From assembly GCF_009811315.1 (NCBI RefSeq), contig NZ_BLID01000005.1, positions 186,001-250,000 on the forward strand: 64,000 bases of DNA, read 5' to 3'. A program made the translations under genes and the position numbers. The notes beneath the pieces are model-generated. The model saw nothing but the letters and a program-made list of their open reading frames with translations, did not search any database and had not been told where the DNA came from. The stretch comes from Vibrio atypicus (lineage in GTDB: Bacteria; Pseudomonadota; Gammaproteobacteria; Enterobacterales; Vibrionaceae). Positions 53,376-61,708 of the stretch are shown in pieces (the first letter of the stretch is position 1; every line of letters begins with the position of its first letter).

Positions 53376-55151
53376 ATGCGCCTAAACCAACTATCAGATG
53401 GTCTGCAGGTTATGGGTTACCTAGCGTACTTGTGCTCGGTTGGTTGGGTGACTTACACATTAACCACGGTGCCACATACCTGGAATCACTTTTTTTACCT
53501 GTTTCCGATCATGATGTTTGTTGCTCTCTACGCTAGAGAGATATCAATTAAGCATTTCTTCGCATTTTCTTCATTGGCGCTATTTGTTATTGGAGGGCTT
53601 ATCCAGCCTTTTGAATTGAAGAATATTGAAAGCTGTCTCTTATTGCTGCCCCTTTGTTATATCGTGCTATTTCCTGGAACACTATGGCCAGTTGCTGTCG
53701 GTGCAGCGTTGATCAATAGCTATTTGTACCAGTTAAATGTGGAGGATTTTGAGGCATTTGTTGACGTATCGATTGAAATTACTGCCATGACGCTCTTTGT
53801 CACCTTAATGGTCTATTTCTACGTAAAAACCAGTCAACAGGCGGCCAAATTTCATAAAGAAAGCCTCATGGATTACCTTACGAAGCTGCCCAATGCCAAT
53901 GCCTACCACGAAGAAACTAAGAAGGTGAACAAATCCAATATGGTGAACTTTGGTTTAATTCATGTTGGTCTAGAGGGATTTAAAAATGTTAACGATAGAC
54001 TAGGGTATCGACACGGTGATGAGCTGCTGATTGCTTTTTCTCGCCATTTGAGAGACCTGATTGGGGATAGCGGCGAAGTCTTTCGTTTTGGTGGTGATGA
54101 ATTCGTTGTCTTAGTTGAGAGTAAAACGTTAGAAAACACACTTGAAAATCTAGTTAATGAGTTGGCTAAGCATCAAAAAATGATGTTCAGCATTGATAAT
54201 ACCTCTCACCGATTAGAGTACTGCGTCGGGGTGGCAATGGCACTGGATGCCAAAGGGAATCGCGAACTTTGGGCCAAAAATGCTGACTTTGCTCTCTACA
54301 AAGCTCGAACAAATGGGGCTGGCAGTGTGTGTTGGTTTAACGATGAGTTGCTAGAGGAGACGATTCGTCAACATCAGATTGAAACAGAAATCCGCGATGC
54401 ATTAAGTAGTAATCAGTTTGTGCTTCAATATCAGCCCAAAGTGTCTATTGATGGGGCTCATATTCTGGGTGCGGAAGCTCTTGTACGTTGGTTGCATCCT
54501 CATTTAGGAGCCGTGTCTCCAGCAGAATTCATCCCTGTGGCAGAGAAAACAACACAAATAGTGCCCTTAGGTAAATGGATCATCTATCAAGCTTGTCGTC
54601 AGGCTAAAGAGTTGCACGAGCAAGGCTTGGAGGTGTGTATTGCTGTTAATGTTTCTACTGTTCAATTCGCTCACGCGGACCTTTTTGATGTGGTTTGTAA
54701 GGCATTAAAACAAACGGAGTTACCTTCCCACTTATTGCAAATAGAGATTACGGAATCCACGCTGATGAGTGACCCAGAGCATATCACTGATATTTGCCGG
54801 CAGTTACGAGCCATTGGTGTCACGATAGCCATTGATGATTTTGGTGTTGAATATTCGTGTTTGAAGTATCTAAAACAGCTACCAATTGATGTGTTAAAGA
54901 TTGATAAATGTTTCGTTGATGAGTGTTCGTTTAGTCATTCGGATCGGGTGTTAGTCAATACTATGGTGCAAATGGGGCACAGCTTGGGCATCAAAGTGGT
55001 TGCTGAGGGGGTTGAGTCAGAAGACCAACTTGGTGTTTTACAAGAGTTAGGTTGTGATCAATACCAAGGGTATCTGTTTTCTCAGCCTCTTTCCTATGAA
55101 GAGTTTTCTTCCATGCTACTGCAAGAGAGCATAGAGGCGAGTTCTGCTTAA
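53376..55151 (+). CDS. Second tandem GGDEF-EAL protein, predicted c-di-GMP phosphodiesterase
   Basis: The ~591-residue protein starts at ATG 53376 (AGGG six bases upstream; ATG 53370 is in frame). It repeats the layout of its upstream neighbour: about five membrane segments, a GGDEF domain with FGGDEFVVLVE at residue 239, and an EAL domain with GAEALVRWLH, EITEST, IDDFGVEYS and AEGVESEDQL. The same Asp-to-Gly change is present at residue 198 (VGLEGFKNVND). The two proteins align along their whole length, so this is a tandem duplication. 123 bases separate the genes, with no terminator. Confidence 0.88.
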   Translation: MRLNQLSDGLQVMGYLAYLCSVGWVTYTLTTVPHTWNHFFYLFPIMMFVALYAREISIKHFFAFSSLALFVIGGLIQPFELKNIESCLLLLPLCYIVLFPGTLWPVAVGAALINSYLYQLNVEDFEAFVDVSIEITAMTLFVTLMVYFYVKTSQQAAKFHKESLMDYLTKLPNANAYHEETKKVNKSNMVNFGLIHVGLEGFKNVNDRLGYRHGDELLIAFSRHLRDLIGDSGEVFRFGGDEFVVLVESKTLENTLENLVNELAKHQKMMFSIDNTSHRLEYCVGVAMALDAKGNRELWAKNADFALYKARTNGAGSVCWFNDELLEETIRQHQIETEIRDALSSNQFVLQYQPKVSIDGAHILGAEALVRWLHPHLGAVSPAEFIPVAEKTTQIVPLGKWIIYQACRQAKELHEQGLEVCIAVNVSTVQFAHADLFDVVCKALKQTELPSHLLQIEITESTLMSDPEHITDICRQLRAIGVTIAIDDFGVEYSCLKYLKQLPIDVLKIDKCFVDECSFSHSDRVLVNTMVQMGHSLGIKVVAEGVESEDQLGVLQELGCDQYQGYLFSQPLSYEEFSSMLLQESIEASSA

Positions 55152-55153
55152 AA

Positions 55154-55185
55154 CTAAGCCGCGCAAAAATAGTTGAGCGGCTTAG
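55154..55185 (-). terminator. Terminator of the M20 peptidase gene
   Basis: Stem CTAAGCCGC (55154-55162) / GCGGCTTAG (55177-55185). On the minus strand it is followed by TTTTAAG; on the plus side no T-run follows. Confidence 0.65.
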
Positions 55186-55220
55186 GTATTCGATTATAAC
55201 AGTGGGGATGATTGACGAGT

Positions 55221-56330
55221 TTAAGCGTTGGTTAAGTAGTGCTTAACAAACTCGGTAATTTTAACCATGTCATCAATGGCGATGAACTCTTCCGTTGTAT
55301 GTACTTTTGCCATACCAGTTGAGACATTAACCGTAGTAAGGCCTTTCGCATTGAAGTTATTTGCGTCACTACCGCCACCAGTCCCTTTTGTAAAAGGTTC
55401 AGCGCCTATCGCTTCGAATGAGGCTTTAACAGCATTAATGTGTGGGTGATCATCTGCGACAACGAATGCGTTGTAAGCACGAGTTGACTCGATCTCTACT
55501 TCAGCACCGTGCTTTTTCGCTACCGTTTCAAAAGTTGAGATCATATGTTCAACTTGATTATCTAGTTTAGCCGCATTCAATGAACGTGCTTCGGCAACGA
55601 TCTTTAGTTCAGGCATGACAATGTTGGTCGCATTACCACCTTCTACAATACCGATGTTCGCCGTTGTTTCGTCATCAATACGTAGTAGCTTCATCTGGTT
55701 GATTGCATCCGCCGCGACTTGAATTGCACTGATGCCTTGTTCTGGCGCTAGGCCTGCGTGTGCTGGTCGGCCTTTGATATCGACAACAATTTTTTGCTGG
55801 CCAGGTGCTGCATTTACGATCGTACCAATAGGACCGCCAGTATCAAGGACGATAGCTTTGTCCGAAGTGATGTTGCTCATGTCGAAGTATTCAGAGCCGA
55901 ATAAGCCACCTTCTTCATGCACAGTGAACGCGATCTCGATGGTCTTGTGTTCTAGGTTTTCAGCTTGGATACAGCGTACTGCTTCCATAATTGCAGCAAT
56001 ACCCGATTTGTCATCACCACCAAGGATGGTATTGCCTTTCGAGCGAATAATACCGTCTTCGATGATTGGCTCAATGCCGATACCCGGTGTTACGGTATCC
56101 ATATGGCAGCTTAAAACGATGCTGTCTTCTAACTTACCCTCTAAGCGAGCGTAAACGTTGAAACCGTTAGAAACCTCTTCTGGAACGGGCAGTTTTTTTA
56201 CGCTAAAGCCTAGCTCACCAAGTTGTTCTGATAGAGCTTCAGCAATCTGTTTTTCATTGCGAGATTCGCTATCAATTTTGACCAGTTGAATAAAGTGCTC
56301 AACAAGACGGTCACGGTTAATTAGAGTCAT
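55221..56330 (-). CDS. M20-family peptidase T-like aminopeptidase
   Basis: The 369-residue cytoplasmic metallopeptidase has the M20 dinuclear zinc motifs: SCHMDTVTPG, LGGDDKSGIAAI and the glutamate pair in TVHEEGGLFGS. The dimerisation-domain segment GRPAHAGLAPEQGISAI and the late KVHTTEEFI complete the pattern. It resembles PepT2/tripeptidase-like proteins (369 residues, usual length). It releases N-terminal residues from short peptides. It is separated from the YfcC gene upstream by a long terminator hairpin, so it is probably its own unit. Confidence 0.9.
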   Translation of the reverse strand: MTLINRDRLVEHFIQLVKIDSESRNEKQIAEALSEQLGELGFSVKKLPVPEEVSNGFNVYARLEGKLEDSIVLSCHMDTVTPGIGIEPIIEDGIIRSKGNTILGGDDKSGIAAIMEAVRCIQAENLEHKTIEIAFTVHEEGGLFGSEYFDMSNITSDKAIVLDTGGPIGTIVNAAPGQQKIVVDIKGRPAHAGLAPEQGISAIQVAADAINQMKLLRIDDETTANIGIVEGGNATNIVMPELKIVAEARSLNAAKLDNQVEHMISTFETVAKKHGAEVEIESTRAYNAFVVADDHPHINAVKASFEAIGAEPFTKGTGGGSDANNFNAKGLTTVNVSTGMAKVHTTEEFIAIDDMVKITEFVKHYLTNA

Positions 56331-56449
56331 TGTAAAACCTCAATTGGGAACAGAGGCGGTTACCTTATCGCTGTTTCTCTTTCTTAAGACTGCGTTAAAT
56401 CAATCTATCAGCAACTCTATATGCAATTTTGTCACTATTCATGAATGAA

Positions 56450-56502
56450 CAAATAAACAAAGTTCACCTCGTATGGGGATAGCCAACCCCGAGATGAACT
56501 TT
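56450..56502 (-). terminator. Long terminator hairpin after the YfcC gene
   Basis: Arms AAAGTTCACCTCG (56459-56471) and CGAGATGAACTTT (56490-56502) pair with one mismatch. On the minus strand the stem is followed by a T-rich tail (TTTGTTTATTTG). Confidence 0.8.
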
Positions 56503-56549
56503 ACTCTATAGCTAACTGACTTTGATGTTGGGTGTATGCTTCAGTCTAG

Positions 56550-57956
56550 TTAGCCGATTACAACGCCAATACTTAGCAGAATCATCACCATGGTACAAAG
56601 CACGACAAGCAGTGGACCGATGAATTTTAGCCAAGATGAGTAAGCGACTCGTCCGATGGCTAGGCCGCCCATCACCACGCCAGAAGTCGGGGTAACAAGA
56701 TTTGGTAAACCTGAAGCTGATTGATAGGCAGTCACCACTAATTCGCGACCCACGCCAGCAAAATCAGCGAGTGGGGCAAGCACGGGCATTGAAAGTACTG
56801 CTAGACCTGAAGACGAAGGAACCACCAAACACATCACGGCTTCAACCCAGTAAATGGCGTTAATAAAGGCGATTTCGTTTAGCCCACCTAGTAAGCCTTC
56901 CGCGTAGTGCAAGATGGTGTGAGTAATGTTGCCATTGTCCATCACAACCACAAGACCGCGAGCAATAGCGATGATCAATGCCACACCAAGTAGATCGCGA
57001 GCGCCGTTTACGAAACTGTCGGTAATTTCAACTTCTGACATTCGAGCCACAAAACCAACAAGAATGCTTGAGCCAAGGAATAAAGCAGAGAGTTCAGCCA
57101 TCCACCAACCTGCAATAGAGACTCCCCACATCATCACAGCAAAGGTTAAACCGAAGATAGCTAACACAGCTTTACGGGTATTGTTCAGTTCTGGTGTTTC
57201 TTGCTTTTTGCTATGAAGGAAATACTCTAAATTCGATTCTTTCTGATGAGCAACGATTGAAAGCTCTGGGTTGTTTTTGACTTTTTCAGCGTAACGCATG
57301 ACGTAGACGACACAAACGATCCAACCAAGAACGAGGATGACGGCGCGAAGGGCGAAACCTTCCATAAAATTGATTTCAGCGGCGTTAGATGCAATAACCG
57401 TCGCAAAAGGGTTAATGGTAGAGCCCAAACAGCCTATCCCTGCGCCAACCATAATGATGGCAACACCAACGATACTGTCATAGCCTGCAGCGATCATGAC
57501 GGGAATCAATAGGGCATAAAATGGGATGGTTTCTTCTGCCATACCATAAACCGTACCGCCCAATGCGAATAAACCCATTAGAATCGGGATCATCCATTTT
57601 TCTCGGCCTGCTAGGCGCTTCATGGTACCTGCTATGCCGGCATCAATTGCGCCAGTCTGGGTTACTACAGCCAAAAAGCCACCAATGACTAATACAAACA
57701 GGGCGACGTCAACAGCGCGTGCCACGTAGCTACCTGGGTCATAAAAGCCTTGAATCGGTGCCATCAAAATATCAACGATACCTTGAGGGTTTGAATCAAC
57801 GGTTTGATATGTGCCCACCATCGGCACCATGCGTCCCAATGTTTCGTTGGTTTCCATCTGATACTGACCGGCTGGGATAACCCAAGTTAAAATAGCCATG
57901 AGTACGGTCAGGATCATCAAAATTGTGTAGGCAGAAGGGAATTTAAACTTTGTCAT
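56550..57956 (-). CDS. YfcC-family (DcuC/ArgO-like) membrane transporter
   Basis: The ~468-residue protein starts at ATG 57956 (AGGA seven bases upstream); the open frame to 57995 begins inside an intercistronic hairpin. About twelve membrane segments and the YfcC signatures are present: FPSAYTILMILTVLMAILTWVIPAGQY, GMAEETIPFYALLIPVMIAAGYD, VPSSSGLAVLSMPVLAPLADF and SASGLPNLVTPTSGVVMGGLAIGR. Relatives carry amino acids, basic dipeptides or C4-dicarboxylates. It is downstream of the opine-type dehydrogenase on the same strand, so it may import that enzyme's substrate; that is inference. Confidence 0.88.
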   Translation of the reverse strand: MTKFKFPSAYTILMILTVLMAILTWVIPAGQYQMETNETLGRMVPMVGTYQTVDSNPQGIVDILMAPIQGFYDPGSYVARAVDVALFVLVIGGFLAVVTQTGAIDAGIAGTMKRLAGREKWMIPILMGLFALGGTVYGMAEETIPFYALLIPVMIAAGYDSIVGVAIIMVGAGIGCLGSTINPFATVIASNAAEINFMEGFALRAVILVLGWIVCVVYVMRYAEKVKNNPELSIVAHQKESNLEYFLHSKKQETPELNNTRKAVLAIFGLTFAVMMWGVSIAGWWMAELSALFLGSSILVGFVARMSEVEITDSFVNGARDLLGVALIIAIARGLVVVMDNGNITHTILHYAEGLLGGLNEIAFINAIYWVEAVMCLVVPSSSGLAVLSMPVLAPLADFAGVGRELVVTAYQSASGLPNLVTPTSGVVMGGLAIGRVAYSSWLKFIGPLLVVLCTMVMILLSIGVVIG

Positions 57957-57977
57957 TGCGATGTCCTTTTGTTCCTT

Positions 57978-57995
57978 ATGGGGCCGAAGCCCCAT
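57978..57995 (-). promoter_or_regulatory. UUCG-tetraloop hairpin between the dehydrogenase and YfcC genes
   Basis: In the mRNA sense (minus strand), ATGGGGC and GCCCCAT pair around the very stable C(UUCG)G loop. It lies 21 bases upstream of the yfcC start and may limit read-through or protect a processed mRNA end. Confidence 0.7.
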
Positions 57996-58030
57996 TGATT
58001 CGGATTTAGCCTAAAGGCCGTTCCTTCACG

Positions 58031-59140
58031 TTAATTAACGAATTCCATGATTTGTTGGGCTGACATATCGCCAAGTCCCATTTGTTTTAATGTTCTTCCG
58101 GATTCGAAATAGTTAGTCTCGTTGTAGGCGTTGTCGATGTGCAGGCATGACGTCACCATAGGCGTATCAATACCGACCAACTTACCAAGTTCGTAACAAG
58201 GGACGAGTAGGTAAGCAGCATCTTCGGTGATATATCTATTGCTGGCTGAGTTAGGTGCACTGTTGAGTTTGCCGTGGGTTTCTGACGTGCGGTTAACCTC
58301 ATATACGCTTTCACACTTCATATCGTAAAGGGCGTTCATCGCTTGCAGTTCAGGTAATAAGTCTAACCCTAGTGCTTTACCTATTGATTGGCGTTCCGAC
58401 TCCATAACAGCCGCGGCTTTTGCTGTGGAAACAGAGCAGCAATCCTTGTAGTAATTGAACTGACCATCAAAGTTTTCAAGTAAACCGATATTGAGTGTCG
58501 TCAGTAGTGGGTGTCCGCCAAAGTTGATGTTTTCCAATCCGGCTTCAATAACATTATTCAATGGAGTTAAAGGTAAAGGCATCACGGCTTGTAAGGCTGC
58601 AATAGCCTTTTCAGTGCGGTGCGCAGGATAAGCCGCGACAGGAAGGTATTTTTTCATCCCTAAAATCGCGATCTCCGCTGGCCCAACAATTCGGGTAGCC
58701 CAAGGAATGGAAATTGCGTCTACAAAAGTAATATCTAAATGGGCAAACCCTTGTTCATTTTTAATTCGGTTTAGCACGAGTGAGCCATAGTTACCCGGCA
58801 TCAGCATGATAATTTGACCATCGCGCAAATGAGGCAGCATTTGCGTGAAAAGGGGTTCTTGTGCAAATGACGGCACCGGTAAGACGAGTAAGTCAGCATA
58901 TGCGACTGTCTCTGCTAGATCGCGACTGATCTTGTCACACGCTTGGAAGCCACTGTAAGTCAATTCAACATCGTTAAATCTATCAAGTGCACAGATCCCA
59001 CCTCGTTGTTCGATGTCTGCCAGAGGATGATCAAAACCAGGCGAGCCATACAGACAGACATCCGCACCTTGCAAAGTAAAATGATAGGCCGCTGTTAATC
59101 CAGCATTACCGGAGCCAATCACAGAGACGCGCGTATTCAT
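58031..59140 (-). CDS. NAD/NADP octopine/opine dehydrogenase-family protein
   Basis: The 369-residue protein has an N-terminal Rossmann domain (VSVIGSGNAGLTAAYHFTLQG, residues 5-25) and a C-terminal helical domain of the octopine/nopaline dehydrogenase family. The family's catalytic His is found as His210 in INFGGHPLLTTLN, and an Asp in KLVGIDTPMV is the probable partner. Such enzymes interconvert an opine with an amino acid plus a 2-oxoacid. The direction and the opine are unknown. It heads an operon with the YfcC-type transporter (74-base gap). The LysR gene at 59333 on the same strand is the likely regulator. Confidence 0.85.
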   Translation of the reverse strand: MNTRVSVIGSGNAGLTAAYHFTLQGADVCLYGSPGFDHPLADIEQRGGICALDRFNDVELTYSGFQACDKISRDLAETVAYADLLVLPVPSFAQEPLFTQMLPHLRDGQIIMLMPGNYGSLVLNRIKNEQGFAHLDITFVDAISIPWATRIVGPAEIAILGMKKYLPVAAYPAHRTEKAIAALQAVMPLPLTPLNNVIEAGLENINFGGHPLLTTLNIGLLENFDGQFNYYKDCCSVSTAKAAAVMESERQSIGKALGLDLLPELQAMNALYDMKCESVYEVNRTSETHGKLNSAPNSASNRYITEDAAYLLVPCYELGKLVGIDTPMVTSCLHIDNAYNETNYFESGRTLKQMGLGDMSAQQIMEFVN

Positions 59141-59332
59141 AATTTCTTCCTTATAGATTTTTGTTTTTCTGATTGAGATGTTAAGGAAGAAGACATCTTT
59201 CTCGCCAATGACGAAGCTGGAGACTAGTATGCAAAAAAGGAATGCTTACTGGTTGTTATCTTTTTAATCTACTGATTTTTAAGGTTTAAAATTCAATTTC
59301 CACATTCGACCAATCTCACTTTAACTGTGAGC

Positions 59333-60268
59333 TTACTCCGAATCATATTCACCAAGGTCGCGCATCGGCCCGATTTTTAATTGGATATCCATTGAATCGG
59401 CTTGTAGAAGAAATTGCTCTATGAACTGTTCTGCATTTCGGTGGATGGGTTTTAATGCCGGATAGAGAATATCGAACTCGAAAGGGAGGCCGAACACCAG
59501 CGGTTTCATGACAACCTTAGGGTGCTCACTTTCCATGTAAGCTGTAAATGGGTCAGTGATTGCGATACCAACCCCTTCTCGAACTAAGGTCGCGGCAGTG
59601 CTTGCTAGTGAAACTTCGATTTGCTCAATCGTCGAGAGATCATAACGGCGCAGTAGGGCGTCAATTCTTCTCTGAGTGATATCCTTTTCGTGGCGGATAA
59701 GGACCTGGCCTGCGATATCGTAGATGTCTATGACTGAACGTTTGGCTAGTGGAGAATCCGATGGGATAAGGCAGACGCACTCGCACTCTACTTTTTGCGC
59801 TTTTACTCCCGCGAGATGTTCATCGATAAACGCGAAGCCAATGTCTGTCGTCTGACTTTGCACCCGTTGAATCACTTCTTCAGAGCGATATGTTTTAAAC
59901 CCGACTTTGACTTTAGGTGCTTGTTTTAGAAACACCGCTAAAATTCTAGGCAAAAAGGCATTAGATAAGAGGGGCATAGCCGCGATATTCAACGTGCCAA
60001 AGTGTCGAGAGCGGATCGAGTGTGCAGCGTGGTCAAGGCTAGAAACTGCATCAAAAACTTTGGCGACTTCAATATAAAAGGCTTCACCTTCGTTGCTGAG
60101 TTCTAAGCGATTTCGTTTACGAATAAAAAGCTGAAAGCCAATTCGTTGCTCTAAACTGGCTAGCAATCGACTGACTGCAGATTGACTTAGTGATAAACGT
60201 TCGGCTGCCGCGGTGACGGTCTGACATTCGACGATAGCTTTGAATGCATTGAGTTGGGTTAACTTCAT
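59333..60268 (-). CDS. LysR-family transcriptional regulator
   Basis: The 311-residue protein has a clear LysR winged helix (LTQLNAFKAIVECQTVTAAAERLSLSQSAVSRLLASLEQ) and an effector-binding domain with IAAMPLLSNAFLPRILAVFLKQAPKV and VREGVGIAITDPFTAY. The SLSQSAVSRLLASLE and late VGIAITDPF patterns resemble NocR/OccR-like LysR proteins that sense opines, although this is by eye. It lies 192 bases upstream of the opine-type dehydrogenase on the same strand and is divergent from the hpd operon. The dehydrogenase/YfcC unit is the more likely target. Confidence 0.88.
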   Translation of the reverse strand: MKLTQLNAFKAIVECQTVTAAAERLSLSQSAVSRLLASLEQRIGFQLFIRKRNRLELSNEGEAFYIEVAKVFDAVSSLDHAAHSIRSRHFGTLNIAAMPLLSNAFLPRILAVFLKQAPKVKVGFKTYRSEEVIQRVQSQTTDIGFAFIDEHLAGVKAQKVECECVCLIPSDSPLAKRSVIDIYDIAGQVLIRHEKDITQRRIDALLRRYDLSTIEQIEVSLASTAATLVREGVGIAITDPFTAYMESEHPKVVMKPLVFGLPFEFDILYPALKPIHRNAEQFIEQFLLQADSMDIQLKIGPMRDLGEYDSE

Positions 60269-60634
60269 AACATGCGGTTCTAGTGGTAAGTGCTGGAGAC
60301 GTTACCAGAAGGCGAATTGGAATACCTTGAACTGCTATTGATAATCATCAGTTAAATCAGAATTCAATATGAGGCTTATGTTGATGATTATAATCTGTTT
60401 AAAACGGCTCTAAACCCAGTTGTGTACTCAGATGATAACTTATGTAAATAAAATGTTACTCATTTTTCTTTTGTTAACTTGTTGTTTTTAAGTGCTAATT
60501 TATAAGTGTAAACACATGCTTTACACTATTTGTTATTAAGATGTTCTTTTTTGAACTTGTGTGTCGAGGTTCCTTTTCTCGCGTGAATCAGCAAATCTAA
60601 GGATAGACACGCTGAAACAGAAGAGGGAACCAGA
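60269..60634. promoter_or_regulatory. Divergent lysR/hpd intergenic region with TyrR-box-like inverted repeat
   Basis: 366 bases without a gene. At 60506-60526 lies GTGTAAA-N7-TTTACAC. The TyrR box consensus is TGTAAA-N6-TTTACA, so arms match but the spacer is one base longer. It lies about 110 bases before hpd, a suitable place for an activator or repressor of tyrosine catabolism. The rest is AT-rich. Confidence 0.55.
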
Positions 60635-61708
60635 ATGAACGAAGCGTTTAACCCATTGGGCACTGATGGATTTGAATTTGTTGAGTATACAGCAGCAGAT
60701 GAAAAAGGAATTCAAGCTCTGAAAGAGCTTTTCAATTCGTTAGGATTTGCAGAAGTTGCAAAACACCGTTCAAAGGATGCATGGTTGTATCGTCAAGGTG
60801 ACATCAGCTTTATTGTTAATGCACAGCCACACAGCCAAGCAGAAGAGTTTGCAAGAGTGCATGGCCCATCGGTGTGTGGCATGGCTTTTCGCGTAAAAGA
60901 TGCGTCGGTAGCGCTGTCTCATGCGCTTGAGAACGGTGCGGAAGAGTATGTGACACAAATTGGCCCAATGGAGCTGAGCATTCCTGCCATTTTGGGTATT
61001 GGTGAGAGCCTGCTGTACTTTGTCGATCGCTACGGTAAGCAAAGTATCTACGATGTAGATTTCAAGTTCTACTCAGACGCAGAAGAGCGCTTGGCGAAAA
61101 TGGATGTGGGCATGTACGAAATTGACCACCTTACGCACAACGTTAAACAAGGCAATATGGATGTTTGGTCTGGTTTTTATGAGCGTATTGGTAATTTCCG
61201 AGAGATCCGCTATTTCGATATTGAAGGTAAATTGACCGGCCTTGTGAGCCGAGCAATGACGGCACCTTGTGGCAAGATCCGAATTCCAATCAATGAATCT
61301 TCTGATGATAAATCTCAAATCGAAGAGTTTATCCGCGAGTACAACGGTGAAGGCATTCAACACATCGCATTGACGACCGATGATATCTACCAAACCGTAC
61401 AAACGCTGCGCGACCGTGGCATGGACTTTATGCCAACGCCAGAGACTTACTATGAAAAAGTAGATAGCCGAGTCGAAGGGCACTCTGAGGATGTGAGTCA
61501 ACTGCGCGATCTTCAGATCTTGATTGATGGTGCGCCGATGAAAGATGGCATTTTGCTGCAGATCTTCACTCAAACGGTTATCGGGCCCGTGTTCTTTGAA
61601 ATTATCCAACGTAAAGGTAATGAGGGCTTTGGTGAGGGTAATTTTAAAGCTCTGTTTGAATCGATTGAAGAAGACCAAATTCGCCGTGGAGTACTAAACG
61701 ATGCATAA
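60635..61708 (+). CDS. hpd: 4-Hydroxyphenylpyruvate dioxygenase
   Basis: This 357-residue Fe(II) enzyme turns 4-hydroxyphenylpyruvate into homogentisate, the second step of tyrosine breakdown. The iron ligands are visible as His165 (YEIDHLTHNV), His243 (GIQHIALTTDD) and Glu322 (GPVFFEIIQRKG). Length fits the bacterial family. GAGGG lies before the start codon. It is first in the operon and overlaps hmgA by 8 bases. Mutants lacking the next gene in such clusters make pyomelanin pigment. Confidence 0.97.
   Translation: MNEAFNPLGTDGFEFVEYTAADEKGIQALKELFNSLGFAEVAKHRSKDAWLYRQGDISFIVNAQPHSQAEEFARVHGPSVCGMAFRVKDASVALSHALENGAEEYVTQIGPMELSIPAILGIGESLLYFVDRYGKQSIYDVDFKFYSDAEERLAKMDVGMYEIDHLTHNVKQGNMDVWSGFYERIGNFREIRYFDIEGKLTGLVSRAMTAPCGKIRIPINESSDDKSQIEEFIREYNGEGIQHIALTTDDIYQTVQTLRDRGMDFMPTPETYYEKVDSRVEGHSEDVSQLRDLQILIDGAPMKDGILLQIFTQTVIGPVFFEIIQRKGNEGFGEGNFKALFESIEEDQIRRGVLNDA

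Noticed and set aside
57957..57995. N-terminal extension of the YfcC protein
   Set aside because: It would be translated out of the UUCG hairpin and has no membrane or signal character; ATG 57956 has a good ribosome binding site.
61073..61678. 201-codon antisense frame in hpd
   Set aside because: It lies wholly within hpd, whose iron ligands and operon context are clear.
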